Source: Hyphomicrobiales bacterium
GTDB lineage: Bacteria > Pseudomonadota > Alphaproteobacteria > Rhizobiales > Rhizobiaceae
Length of the DNA stretch: 64,000 nt
NCBI GenBank assembly: GCA_900473805.1
Contig: UCMS01000006.1
Location: 124,001-188,000, forward strand
Direction: 5' to 3'
Shown here: in pieces, positions 20,129-28,015 of the stretch
Layout of the letters: each line of letters starts with the position of its first letter
Numbering within the stretch: the stretch's first letter is position 1
Position numbers and translations under genes: made by a program
The notes under the pieces: generated by a model
What the model saw: only the letters and a program-made list of their open reading frames with translations
What the model was told of the DNA's origin: nothing
The model's database searches: none

Positions 20129-21385
20129 ATGTCGGAAAATCAATCGCAGCAGTCGCCGTCCAGCCCCTGGAGCGCCCGCCCCTATCATCGCAAATGGCTG
20201 CTGGCCCAGGCCGACGGCCTGTTCGATTTCTTCCAAGGCCCGGCGATAAACTCGAAGGGCGGATTCTACGATCTGTCGCGTGATGGCAAGCCGCTTTCGA
20301 CCGACAATCCCGCCCGCGGCATCCATGCCAGCGCCCGCATGGTGCATTGTTATGCCATCGGCCACCTGCTCGGCCGCCCGGGCTCTGCCGATATCGTCGA
20401 CCACGGCATGCGCTATCTCTGGCAGCGCCACCGCGATGAGAAAAACGGCGGCTATTTCTGGCAGGCAAACGACACCGGCGCTGCCGACGACTCGAAACAG
20501 GGTTATGGCCACGCCTTCGTCCTGCTCGCGGCCTCCTCGGCAAAATGCGCCGGCCATCCGCTGGCGGACGCCATGCTGGCCGACATCACGGAAGTGATCG
20601 AGCAAAAGTTCTGGGAAGAGAGCCACGGCGCGATCGCCGAGGAATTCTCTGCCGATTGGCAGCCGGTCCCCGGCTATCGCGGCCAGAATTCCAACATGCA
20701 CCTGACCGAAAGCCTGATGGCCGCTTTTGAGGCAACCGGTGAGCGGCATTACCTCACCAAAGCCGAACGCATCGCCGACCTGATCATCAACCGCCGCGCC
20801 CGCGAAGAAGCCTTCCGTGTCGCCGAGCATTTCGATGAGAACTGGGTCGTAGACCGCAATTACTACCATCCGAACGAAATGTTCCGCCCGGCCGGCACCA
20901 CGCCCGGTCATTGGCTGGAATGGGCCCGCCTCATCCTGCAGCTCTGGGTTCTGGGCGGCAAGCAACACGACTGGATGCCGGAAGCCGCGCGCGGCCTCTT
21001 CTTCCAGTCCATAGCGCTCGGCTGGGACAAGGACAAGGGCGGCTTCTTCTACACGCTCGACTGGGCGAACGCCCCCGACAAGCGCGCAAAACTCTGGTGG
21101 CCGCTCTGCGAAGGCGCCGCCGCCGCCCATTTCCTCAACCAGCATCAGGAAAGCGACTTCCACGAGGAAAGCTATCGCAAGATCTGGAACTATATCGCGG
21201 GCAACAATCTCGACCGGGAGCACGGCGGCTGGTTCGAGGAACTGACCGAAGACGGCAAACCTTCGAACAGCCTCTTCCCCGGCAAGGGCGATATATACCA
21301 CGCCCTCCAGGCCTGCCTCATCCCGCTCTTCCCGGCCAATGGCAGCCTGACGAAGATGATCGCGGAACACCCGCTCGACGTCTGA
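20129..21385 (+). CDS. AGE-family sugar epimerase/isomerase
   Basis: 418 residues of the N-acylglucosamine 2-epimerase / mannose isomerase (YihS) family, an (alpha/alpha)6-barrel enzyme. Visible conserved pieces: ARGIHASARMVHCYAIG, GGYFW, GYGHAFVLLA, GQNSNMHLTESLMAAFEATGE (active-site His), VDRNYYHPNEMFRPAGTTPGHWLEWARL (the GHxxEWARL signature) and GGWFEELTEDGKP. The ATG at 20129 has the ribosome site GGGAGGAAG. D-mannose/D-fructose isomerisation is the commonest activity of bacterial members this size, but the sequence does not settle this against N-acetylglucosamine epimerisation. It stands alone between metH and a strong terminator. Confidence 0.88.
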   Translation: MSENQSQQSPSSPWSARPYHRKWLLAQADGLFDFFQGPAINSKGGFYDLSRDGKPLSTDNPARGIHASARMVHCYAIGHLLGRPGSADIVDHGMRYLWQRHRDEKNGGYFWQANDTGAADDSKQGYGHAFVLLAASSAKCAGHPLADAMLADITEVIEQKFWEESHGAIAEEFSADWQPVPGYRGQNSNMHLTESLMAAFEATGERHYLTKAERIADLIINRRAREEAFRVAEHFDENWVVDRNYYHPNEMFRPAGTTPGHWLEWARLILQLWVLGGKQHDWMPEAARGLFFQSIALGWDKDKGGFFYTLDWANAPDKRAKLWWPLCEGAAAAHFLNQHQESDFHEESYRKIWNYIAGNNLDREHGGWFEELTEDGKPSNSLFPGKGDIYHALQACLIPLFPANGSLTKMIAEHPLDV

Positions 21386-21406
21386 GCGTCAACAAGACCA
21401 GCACAT

Positions 21407-21440
21407 GAGAAAGGGCCGGAAAACCGGCCCTTTCTCTGTT
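21407..21440. terminator. Bidirectional terminator between converging genes
   Basis: Perfect 13-bp stem GAGAAAGGGCCGG / CCGGCCCTTTCTC around loop AAAA, followed by TGTTT on the plus strand. It stands 22 bases after the AGE gene stop and 20 bases before the stop of the converging SIMPL gene, so it can serve both. Confidence 0.85.
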
Positions 21441-21459
21441 TCAGGATTACAATCGGCGC

Positions 21460-22203
21460 TTACTGCTCGATTGCATAAGTGATGTTGACCGTCACCGTGT
21501 AGAGGTTCTCGCCGGACGCGATCGGCACCGACTCGTCCGCCATCTTCGCCATCGGCGCTGCCGCATAGACCTGCGGCATCGGCCGGGCGAAATTCTCCGA
21601 GATCTCGACGACCCGGCCGAGCTTGACGCCGGCGGCCTCCGTCAGCGTCTTGGCCTTGGCAGCAGCCTTTGCGACCGCCTGCTTGCGCGCCGCCTCGATG
21701 GTCGCCTCCGGATCGTCATTGGTGAACGAGATGCCACCCCCCTGGTTGACGCCGAGCTTGACCGACTGGTCGATGATCGCGCCGAGCTTGGAGAGATCGC
21801 GGACCCGGACCGTCAGACCGTTGCTGACCGTATAGCCGACGATCACGGGCGCCTCGTAGGTTCCGTCGGTGCGAGTTTCCTGCTTGTATTTCGGCTGGAT
21901 CGAAAAATCCGTTGTTTGCAGGTCCTTCTCGGCAATCCCCTGACCCTTGAGATCGGCCAACACTTCCGCCATTGCGGCGCTATTGGCCGAAAGGGCTTCG
22001 CCGGCAGTGTCGGCATCGCGAACGACGGCCAGCGAAATGACCGCCATATCGGGCGCCACGGTCGCTTCGCCCTCGCCCGATACCATGATCGTCGCCTCGC
22101 GACGCTCCGCCTCGGCGGCAAAGACCGGCGCAACGAAACCCGCAGAGAGAACCGAACCGGAAAGCGCCGTGGCGATGACGAGACCGCGTGTGAATTTCAG
22201 CAT
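21460..22203 (-). CDS. SIMPL-domain (DUF541) periplasmic protein
   Basis: 247 residues. Signal peptide LVIATALSGSVLSAGFVAPVFA with cleavage after VFA (about residue 29). The mature part is one SIMPL/DUF541 domain: ATIMVSGEGEATVAPDMAVISLAV, LQTTDFSIQPKYKQ, VIVGYTVSNGLTVRVRDLSKLGAIIDQSVKLG, and DPEATIEAARKQAVAKAAAKAKTLTEAAGVKLG. The family includes Brucella BP26/OMP28 and E. coli YggE, periplasmic oligomers linked to oxidative-stress tolerance. It is a single-gene unit. Confidence 0.92.
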   Translation of the reverse strand: MLKFTRGLVIATALSGSVLSAGFVAPVFAAEAERREATIMVSGEGEATVAPDMAVISLAVVRDADTAGEALSANSAAMAEVLADLKGQGIAEKDLQTTDFSIQPKYKQETRTDGTYEAPVIVGYTVSNGLTVRVRDLSKLGAIIDQSVKLGVNQGGGISFTNDDPEATIEAARKQAVAKAAAKAKTLTEAAGVKLGRVVEISENFARPMPQVYAAAPMAKMADESVPIASGENLYTVTVNITYAIEQ

Positions 22204-22392
22204 GAAATATTCCTTTGTCCCTCGAAGCCGGAGGACCTTGTCGTCTCATCCGGCAGAATGCCCTTCCGCCAGAAGTGATGACGATGGATTGTGAAGCCAT
22301 TACGGCAGAGACTTGTCGCATACCGGAAATTGCGTTAGAGCCCGTTCACGGCGCGGGGTGACCATGACCCGCCCGACGGCAATTGCCGGGCT

Positions 22393-22468
22393 GGGCCTGT
22401 AGCTCAATGGTTAGAGCCGGCGGCTCATAACCGCTTGGTTGGGGGTTCGAGTCCCTCCGGGCCCACCA
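22393..22468 (+). tRNA. tRNA with CAT anticodon, likely tRNA-Ile2
   Basis: 76 nt including encoded CCA. Acceptor GGGCCTG pairs with CGGGCCC, D arm GCTC/GAGC, anticodon stem GGCGG/CCGCT with loop CTCATAA (anticodon CAT at 22426-22428), T arm GGGGG TTCGAGT CCCTC. CAT is used by initiator Met, elongator Met and lysidine-modified Ile2. The T arm, pairing and G1-C72 rule out an initiator. The D loop AATGGTTA and the CGCTTGGT stretch after the anticodon resemble E. coli ileX, so Ile2 is favoured over elongator Met. Confidence 0.95.
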
Positions 22469-22473
22469 ACCCC

Positions 22474-22845
22474 TCACGCCTCCACAGCTTCCCGCACGTC
22501 ATCCAGCAGGAAATGCACCACAACGTAGCGGGTCGAATAGCTCCGACCGCTGTCGGAGACGCTTTCGACCGTGCCGCCGTCGGCGGGGTGCCATTGGCTG
22601 TAATGGGGATTGTTGACGATCAAGGTGATCGCCTTGCCCGTATGCGCGCCCTGCAGGCGGTAGCGGGCCTCGGCGAGCGGCCATATGCGCTCGAAATCGG
22701 CCTGTGTCAGGCGCACTTTCAGCGCCTGCCGGCGAATTGCTTCGCTGTGCGAACCATCATCTCGGGTCTGGGCGGGGCTGGTGAGTGTCACCTCCTCCGC
22801 ACCCTCAAGAATGGCGCTGAATTCCTCTGGCCACATGCGTCTCAT
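22474..22845 (-). CDS. Hypothetical protein
   Basis: 123 residues, no signal peptide and no membrane segment. The central part ALKVRLTQADFERIWPLAEARYRLQG and the end STRYVVVHFLLDDVREAVEA look like a small cytoplasmic alpha/beta fold. I do not recognise a named family. The RLTxxxFExIWPL stretch faintly recalls CYTH-domain proteins, but the ExExK motif of that family is missing. The gene ends 5 bases from the tRNA and converges on it. Codon use matches its neighbours, which supports it being real. Confidence 0.6.
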   Translation of the reverse strand: MRRMWPEEFSAILEGAEEVTLTSPAQTRDDGSHSEAIRRQALKVRLTQADFERIWPLAEARYRLQGAHTGKAITLIVNNPHYSQWHPADGGTVESVSDSGRSYSTRYVVVHFLLDDVREAVEA

Positions 22846-23060
22846 CGAATTGCTCCTCCCCGAGCGTTTTCATGCTGACGGGGAAGTGTAGCGCGTCTGG
22901 CCGAGGACACAACGGAGAACCCGCTCAATAGTCACGGTAACACGGCCGCCTCCTGGCAAGCCCACCCCAAGGACGGCAGTCGCCGGCAGGAACCGGATCC
23001 GTTCCCGGAGGTTCGGCTTCTTTCCCTACACAACCGGTTCAACGGCAAAGGAGACACGAG

Positions 23061-23285
23061 ATGCACACGGCGACCGAGAGAGAGTACGTCACCCCGGAAG
23101 ACGAAGTCCGGCCGACCGACGCAGGCACGCCTCTCATGGATGAGACCACCCAGGCTGCCGCGTACCACCGCTATCCGCCATCAGCCTTTCGTGGGCCCCT
23201 CTTCGAGACCCGCGACCGGATCGCCTTGGTCATGGCAACCGCCATGCTGCTCGGACCGCTGGCCGCTTTGCCGCTCGGCTTGTGA
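23061..23285 (+). CDS. Small predicted membrane protein
   Basis: 74 residues. Polar N-terminal half (MHTATEREYVTPEDEVRPTDAGTPLMDETTQ) and one C-terminal hydrophobic helix (IALVMATAMLLGPLAALPLGL). A good ribosome site (AAAGGAGACACGAG) precedes the ATG. No family recognised. It converges with the DUF1476-like gene 24 bases downstream. Confidence 0.6.
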   Translation: MHTATEREYVTPEDEVRPTDAGTPLMDETTQAAAYHRYPPSAFRGPLFETRDRIALVMATAMLLGPLAALPLGL

Positions 23286-23309
23286 ACTGAAGCGACGCCG
23301 CACCGAAAA

Positions 23310-23633
23310 TCACTCGGTGCAGCCGGTGTCTTTTAGCGCCTGAACGTGAAAACGGCGCAGCGCCGCCGCGATGTCGGCCTCGCTCATCGCATGGCCGGCC
23401 GCGGCCAGATCCGCAAACAGCCGCGCAATGACGTCACTGTCACCACGCACGGCATGATCGGCCTCGTGCAGGTCTGCCCCATATCGGCTCAGTTCCTCGC
23501 CGCTCAGCCCGATCAGCGAGCCTGCCCAGTAGCCGGCAAGAAGGTTGCGGCGCGCCCGGATGCTGCCGAGCGATTCGTCGTCGTGATGCCCAAGGGCGCT
23601 GTGTTGCGACGATGCATTGGGGGACAGGGTCAT
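23310..23633 (-). CDS. DUF1476 (F1-ATPase zeta inhibitor)-like protein
   Basis: 107 residues. HDDESLGSIRARRNLLAGYWAGSLIGLSGEELSRYGADLHEADHAVRGDSDVIARLFADLAAAGHAMSEADIAAALRRF follows the DUF1476 pattern (HDEE...ARRNKLLGLWAAEKLGLSG...AD...GDEDV...DL...VSE..I). In alphaproteobacteria DUF1476 is the zeta subunit that inhibits F1-ATPase hydrolysis. This copy is divergent in its N-terminal 16 residues, the part responsible for inhibition, so it may be a paralogue with another role. It follows the gene at 23658 by 24 bases on the same strand. Confidence 0.65.
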   Translation of the reverse strand: MTLSPNASSQHSALGHHDDESLGSIRARRNLLAGYWAGSLIGLSGEELSRYGADLHEADHAVRGDSDVIARLFADLAAAGHAMSEADIAAALRRFHVQALKDTGCTE

Positions 23634-23657
23634 GTCTCGTTCCTCCTCGTTTGTGGG

Positions 23658-23957
23658 TCAGGCGTCAGCGGCCTGGGTCAGGTATGCTGCAACGGCACCG
23701 CAGGCAGGATTGGATGCGTCGAGCAGTTCCGCGGGACTTGTGAAGCCGGTCGTCAGGGAGATTGCGGTCGATCCGGCCCACCAGAAGTCGCGGCCGGCCC
23801 TATCGAGCAAGGCGGGCGCAGTCGTGCTCAGGCAGGCATTGACCTCTGCGACAACCGACACCGGTGCACGAACCTGTTCGAGTCTGGTGACGATCTCGGC
23901 CTGAACCGGATCGATGACAAGGGCTGTAAAAAGCCAGGCAAGGAGGTCACCGATCAT
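23658..23957 (-). CDS. Hypothetical protein, hydrophobic N-terminus
   Basis: 99 residues. The start MIGDLLAWLFTALVIDPVQAEI is a hydrophobic stretch that could be a signal anchor. The rest (VSVVAEVNACLSTTAPALLDRAGRDFWWAGSTAISLTTGFTSPAELLDASNPACGAVAAYL) has two cysteines and no recognised domain. It is cotranscribed with the DUF1476-like gene 24 bases downstream, suggesting a shared role. Confidence 0.5.
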   Translation of the reverse strand: MIGDLLAWLFTALVIDPVQAEIVTRLEQVRAPVSVVAEVNACLSTTAPALLDRAGRDFWWAGSTAISLTTGFTSPAELLDASNPACGAVAAYLTQAADA

Positions 23958-24361
23958 CGCCGAGCCCCACGCTTAACGGCGGCCTCTGCAGAGAGACGCG
24001 GAAACGGAATGCGGGGCGTGGGCTGGCCGGGTTGGCACAACATGTCACCGGGCGACGCGAAGCGACCGGGGCCGATCAGGCGGGAATCATGGCGGGGCAA
24101 AGTCTGGTCCTCAGACCGGCAAGGATGTCGAAACGGTCCGACATCGCAAGAGCGCCGGCAGCTCTTACCAGAGGGGCCCGGACCAGCGGGTTGACAATCA
24201 GATGGGGGAGAATTCTGGCGCCTTCAAGGCATTGCCGCTTGAAATTCATGAGAAATGAAAACCGTTCGGGCCATGCGGGGGGATCCGTTTGGAACCCGCC
24301 CCGCATGACCCGGGGGATGCAGCAGCCCGACGGCGGACGATCCGGTCTGCCGCCCCCGTCG
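23958..24361. other. 404-bp interval without a convincing gene
   Basis: A minus-strand reading frame at 24076-24249 would give 58 residues starting MNFKRQCLEGARILPH, but there is no ribosome site and its third-position GC is clearly lower than in neighbouring genes. I see no RNA gene or repeat. It presumably holds the promoter of the 23957-23310 pair and the 3' end of the secreted protein transcript. Confidence 0.4.
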
Positions 24362-24733
24362 TCAGCGCCGGATCAGCGGGCAACCGCGAACATTGGCGAA
24401 GACCACCCGGTCGCGATAGCCGTGGCGTACGCCGGCGACCACCACGCGACGGGGAGAGACATCGGCAACGAAGGCGCGACGAAGGCCATTCCAGCGCGCC
24501 TTCTCGACCGCCTGGTGGGGATGGCACTGGCCGCGACGGTCCCAGCCCGGGCGGTCCCAGCCCGGACGGTGGCGATCGTCATGACGCGGGCGATCCCAGC
24601 CGCGACCATCCCGCGGTCCATCGATATAGATGCCCCAGCCAAAACTGTCTGCCGCGGCGGTCGAAACCATCCCGGTTGTCGCCGTGATCGAGACCAGGGC
24701 TGCCATTGCGAGTCTGCGAAGCATGCCAGTCAT
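24362..24733 (-). CDS. Secreted protein with WDRP repeats and C-terminal Cys domain
   Basis: About 123 residues from the ATG at 24733, which has the ribosome site AGAGGAGA; the longer frame upstream is not supported. Signal peptide MLRRLAMAALVSITATTGMVSTAAA, cleaved near residue 26. Then a low-complexity Gly/Asp/Arg/Trp region with repeated GWDRP units (about 42-66), and a C-terminal domain CHPHQAVEKARWNGLRRAFVADVSPRRVVVAGVRHGYRDRVVFANVRGCPLI with two cysteines. This last domain recurs in many small rhizobial exported proteins. Function unknown. Confidence 0.7.
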   Translation of the reverse strand: MTGMLRRLAMAALVSITATTGMVSTAAADSFGWGIYIDGPRDGRGWDRPRHDDRHRPGWDRPGWDRRGQCHPHQAVEKARWNGLRRAFVADVSPRRVVVAGVRHGYRDRVVFANVRGCPLIRR

Positions 24734-24896
24734 ATGCGTGTCTCCTCTGAACACATCGGACGTCTCGCCCGTGTCTTGTGTTGTGCCCGCTCTCAGGAGC
24801 GATTGGGAGGAAACTAACGGGCGCCGGCTGAACACAGTCCGAAGCGCCCATTCAGCACGGGTTCAGGTGGCTCGCCAGGTAAGAAATGACCTGGAC

Positions 24897-25313
24897 TCAA
24901 AGGGAAAGGATCAGCTCGCGCCGATGCGGCCGGTCGCGATGTTCGACGAGATAGAGACCTTGCCAGGTGCCGAGCAGCAGACGCCTTTGGGAAAAGGGAA
25001 TGCTCAACGAGACCGGCAGAAGTGCCGCTTTGATATGGGCCGGCATATCGTCCGGCCCCTCGTCGCGGTGCGTAATGTAGTCCATCCGGGGGTCTGTCGT
25101 CGGTGGCACGAGGCGACGGAAGAAGGCCTGGAGATCAACCTGGACGGATGGATCCGCATTTTCCTGGATGAGCAGGGAGCAGGACGTGTGGCGGACAAAG
25201 ACCGTCAAGAGCCCCTCCTCCTCCCCGGATCGTCCGACGAAGTCTTCGGCGGCCTCGGTAAACTCGTAGAGCCCGGCCCCGCGTGTCTCGATCGTCAATC
25301 GTCGCTGAACCAT
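24897..25313 (-). CDS. yjbQ: YjbQ/UPF0047 family protein
   Basis: 138 residues, usual family length. The signature VFVRHTSCSLLIQENADPSVQVDLQAFFRRLVP and DYITHRDEGPDDMPAHIKAALLPVSLSIPFSQRRLLLGTWQGLYLVEHRD, including conserved histidines, are intact. Family members show weak thiamine-phosphate synthase activity, but the physiological role is unsettled. Start chosen at 25313 (MVQRRLTIETRG) with GAGG upstream; the 38 extra residues of the longer frame are not part of the family. Confidence 0.92.
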   Translation of the reverse strand: MVQRRLTIETRGAGLYEFTEAAEDFVGRSGEEEGLLTVFVRHTSCSLLIQENADPSVQVDLQAFFRRLVPPTTDPRMDYITHRDEGPDDMPAHIKAALLPVSLSIPFSQRRLLLGTWQGLYLVEHRDRPHRRELILSL

Positions 25314-25456
25314 GCACAATACCTCGCGTCGCAGCGGCTTGCCGCTATCAATGGGGGGGCGAACCGGATGCCCTCTAGCCGACCGGCAGGCCAGTCTGTA
25401 GTCTCGCGCGAAACGACAGCAAGACAAATCCCTAGAATGCCGACAAGGATATAGCC

Positions 25457-25918
25457 ATGAGCGTGATCGACACCATCGAAAAGCAGGAAGCCCGCTTCGT
25501 TTTCAAGGCTTTCGACGAACTCACAGCGCTCGACCTCGGCCAGCGGCTGGTCAAACTCGCTTTGTCGCAGGCGGCCCCTGTGGTGATCGACATCCGCACG
25601 GCCGACCGCACACTCTTTCACGTCGCCCTTCCCGGCGCCTCGCCCGACAATGATCATTGGGCACGGCGTAAAAGCAACGTAACGCTGCGCTTCCACAAGG
25701 CATCCCTGCGCGTCGGCGAGACGAACAGACTGAAGGAACGTGGCGTGACGCCTGATCTCGGACTCGATCCCCTCGACTATGCGGATCATGGTGGCAGCTT
25801 CCCCATCCGGGTGTCCGGAACAGGCGTGGTCGCTGCCGTCACCGTCTCTGGCCTGAAGTCCCAGGAGGACCACGACATGATTGTCGCCGCGCTTGAGTAC
25901 ATCTGGGGCAACGCGTGA
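25457..25918 (+). CDS. UPF0303 / HbpS-like heme-degradation domain protein
   Basis: 153 residues. LTALDLGQRLVKLALSQAAPVVIDIRTADRTLFHVALPGASPDNDHWARRKSNVTLRFHKASLRVG and GGSFPIRVSGTGVVAAVTVSGLKSQEDHDMIVAALEYI match the UPF0303 (YBR137W) branch of the DUF336/HbpS family. Relatives of this fold bind heme or cobalamin; function of UPF0303 in bacteria is unknown. Divergent from yjbQ, with 143 bases between starts. Confidence 0.85.
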   Translation: MSVIDTIEKQEARFVFKAFDELTALDLGQRLVKLALSQAAPVVIDIRTADRTLFHVALPGASPDNDHWARRKSNVTLRFHKASLRVGETNRLKERGVTPDLGLDPLDYADHGGSFPIRVSGTGVVAAVTVSGLKSQEDHDMIVAALEYIWGNA

Positions 25919-25936
25919 GAGAGGCTGCCCCGCCCG

Positions 25937-26317
25937 TCAGGGTCGCACGGCGCAGAACAGGCTGAGACGGCTGAACACCCCCTCTTCGCGTTCCAGCACC
26001 AGGACGGCGGGCAGCGCATAGGGGCCTTCCTCGCCCCCGGCATCGGCATCAACGCCGCGCCGGTTCTGGCCGTTCAGCGTGCACTCGACGGCGACGCGCA
26101 ATCCCGCCTCATCGATCATCACCACGCAATCCTCAAGCGTCAGATCATGCCGCAACACATAGGCTGATAGCGTATCCCGAAAGGAAGCATGGCCGATGAC
26201 CCGGATGCCGTCTGGGAGGTCGAGCACGGCCTCCTCGTCAAAAGCGGTTATCAGGGCAACAAAATCGTGCCGGTTCAACGCATTGATAACGGCAAGCGTC
26301 TGATCTTTAATGGACAT
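25937..26317 (-). CDS. SnoaL/NTF2-like protein
   Basis: 126 residues from the ATG at 26317, which follows a strong GAGGAGAGG ribosome site. The start DQTLAVINALNRHDFVALITAFDEEAVLDLPDGIRVIGHASFRDTLSAYV is typical of SnoaL-like NTF2-fold proteins, which serve as small-molecule pockets or polyketide-type cyclases. No catalytic residue can be assigned with confidence. It converges with the UPF0303 gene. Confidence 0.7.
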   Translation of the reverse strand: MSIKDQTLAVINALNRHDFVALITAFDEEAVLDLPDGIRVIGHASFRDTLSAYVLRHDLTLEDCVVMIDEAGLRVAVECTLNGQNRRGVDADAGGEEGPYALPAVLVLEREEGVFSRLSLFCAVRP

Positions 26318-26379
26318 CGACCTCTCCTCTTCTGCTGTTGGAAATAGGCCGCAATCTTCGGTAGGCAAGACCGCCAGCG

Positions 26380-27306
26380 TCAGGCGATCGGCCGCAGCCT
26401 TTGTCGTGCCACCTCCACGACGGCCTTCGTCACCGGCGTCATCAGCCGCTCCACAGAGCGACTGACATGCCAGTAGAGCGGCACGTCGAGCGGGCAGTCC
26501 GGCTTCAGCACACAGAGCCGTCCGCTTTCCAGGGCCGGCGCCACCAGCACTTCCGGGTTCATCCCCCAGCCAAGGCCCTCGACAGCCGCATCGACAAAGG
26601 CCTGGCTCGAAGGAAGCCAATGAGAAGGGCCAGTCACGGGCCTGCCGTAGGCTCGTTCTGCCCAGCGCGACTGCAGCCGGTCTTTCGCGTTGAAGGTCAG
26701 CATGGGCGCTCGCATCAGGCCCTCTGTCGTCGCACCCTCATCACCGAACCAGCGTCGAACGAAGTCGGGGCTGGCGGTGGCGAGGTAGCGGAGCGCGCCC
26801 AGCGGCTTGCAGTCACACCCCTGCACGGGACGCGCCATGCTGCTGATCGCCGCCCTCACCTCACCGCGTTTCAGCCAGTCCGCGCTGTGATCCTGATCGT
26901 CGACGACGAGGTCGAACAACAGGCCCCCGGCCCGCCCGAGCGCCGGTAGAAACCAGGTCGCGAGACTGTCGGCATTGACCGCCAACCGCACTGCCGGCCA
27001 ACCGCGCGCGTCTTTGACTGTTGCGATCGAGGCGTCACCATCAATCGCGCTGTGCATGCCGAGATCCAGCCGCAACTCCTGCTCCCGCAATCGCAGTTCC
27101 TCGGCATGGCGGAAGACGCGACCTCCAGCTTCGGTTGCCCGGCAAGGCTGCGCGCGAATGACGAGCGGCGTGCCAACCTGCTCTTCCAGAAGACGGATGC
27201 GCTGCGACACGGCCGACTGGGTCACGCCCAGTTCGCTTGCCGCCCGTTCAAAGCTGCCGGAGCGAAGGATGGCGGAAAGCGCGGCCAGGTGAGACGGATC
27301 GAACAT
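26380..27306 (-). CDS. LysR-type regulator of LysE exporter (LysG/ArgP-like)
   Basis: 308 residues. N-terminal winged HTH (FDPSHLAALSAILRSGSFERAASELGVTQSAVSQRIRLLEEQVGTPLVIR) in the arrangement characteristic of ArgP/IciA/LysG proteins, and a LysR effector-binding domain (about 95-300). It is divergent from a LysE exporter, the classical lysG-lysE arrangement, in which LysG activates lysE when lysine or arginine is abundant. The start was set to MFDPSH; upstream in-frame residues extend into the divergent promoter and are discarded. Confidence 0.92.
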   Translation of the reverse strand: MFDPSHLAALSAILRSGSFERAASELGVTQSAVSQRIRLLEEQVGTPLVIRAQPCRATEAGGRVFRHAEELRLREQELRLDLGMHSAIDGDASIATVKDARGWPAVRLAVNADSLATWFLPALGRAGGLLFDLVVDDQDHSADWLKRGEVRAAISSMARPVQGCDCKPLGALRYLATASPDFVRRWFGDEGATTEGLMRAPMLTFNAKDRLQSRWAERAYGRPVTGPSHWLPSSQAFVDAAVEGLGWGMNPEVLVAPALESGRLCVLKPDCPLDVPLYWHVSRSVERLMTPVTKAVVEVARQRLRPIA

Positions 27307-27314
27307 CGAAAGCT

Positions 27315-27329
27315 CTAATGCAGAATTAG
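27315..27329. promoter_or_regulatory. LysR-type box between lysG-like and lysE-like genes
   Basis: CTAAT - GCAGA - ATTAG is a perfect 5-bp dyad of 15 bp with the T-N11-A spacing of LysR-type binding sites. It lies 9 bases upstream of the regulator start and 68 bases upstream of the exporter start. It is the likely primary binding site of the divergent regulator. Confidence 0.55.
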
Positions 27330-27396
27330 CCGAATGAATTTCTCTAATGACGATGCCCGCGCTAGGGAGAAAACACAAGACGGGACACTGAATGCC

Positions 27397-27996
27397 ATGA
27401 TCTATGCCCTCACCGCCGGCTTCCTGCTGGGCCTCAGTCTGATTGTTGCGATCGGGGCGCAGAACGCCTTCCTCCTGCGCCAGGGACTGCGCCGAGAGCA
27501 TGTCCTGCCGCTGGTTCTCACCTGCGCGGTCTCAGATGCGCTTTTGATTGCCCTTGGTGTTGCGGGTTTTGCGACGGTCTTGGCCCGCCTTGAGTGGCTC
27601 GATCCGCTGATGCGTTACACTGGAGCCGCCTTCTTGCTGGTCTATGCCGCACGCAGCCTGCGCAATGCGCTTGCCGGCGGCAGCGCCCTGGAGCCCAATG
27701 AGGACAAACGGACAAGCCTGCGCACGTCCCTCCTGACCTGTATAGCGCTCACCTGGCTCAATCCGCATGTCTACCTCGACACGGTGGTCCTCCTCGGCTC
27801 GATCTCAACCCGTTATCCGGGCCAGGAACCAGCCTTCGCCCTTGGCGCAATGACAGCCTCCTTTATCTTCTTTTTCAGTCTCGGCTATGGCGCTCGTCTG
27901 CTGGCGCCGCTCTTCGCCCGGCCGCTGGCGTGGCGGGTTTTGGACGGCCTCATCGCCATGATCATGGCCGTGATCGGCCTGAGCCTTCTTCGCTGA
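27397..27996 (+). CDS. lysE: LysE-family amino acid exporter
   Basis: 199 residues with about six hydrophobic helices. The start MIYALTAGFLLGLSLIVAIGAQNAFLLRQGLRREHVLPLV carries the conserved GAQNAFLLRQG of the LysE/ArgO branch. LNPHVYLDTVVLLGSIS in the middle is the second signature. Expected to export lysine and arginine (or analogues such as canavanine). Start set to MIYAL at 27397 from family alignment by eye. Confidence 0.93.
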   Translation: MIYALTAGFLLGLSLIVAIGAQNAFLLRQGLRREHVLPLVLTCAVSDALLIALGVAGFATVLARLEWLDPLMRYTGAAFLLVYAARSLRNALAGGSALEPNEDKRTSLRTSLLTCIALTWLNPHVYLDTVVLLGSISTRYPGQEPAFALGAMTASFIFFFSLGYGARLLAPLFARPLAWRVLDGLIAMIMAVIGLSLLR

Positions 27997-28015
27997 ATGC
28001 GGGTGAACCGCGTCG

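Noticed and set aside
24076..24249. 58-residue minus-strand frame starting MNFKRQCLEG
   Set aside because: No ribosome site, low third-position GC and no family match; kept only as a note in the interval entry.
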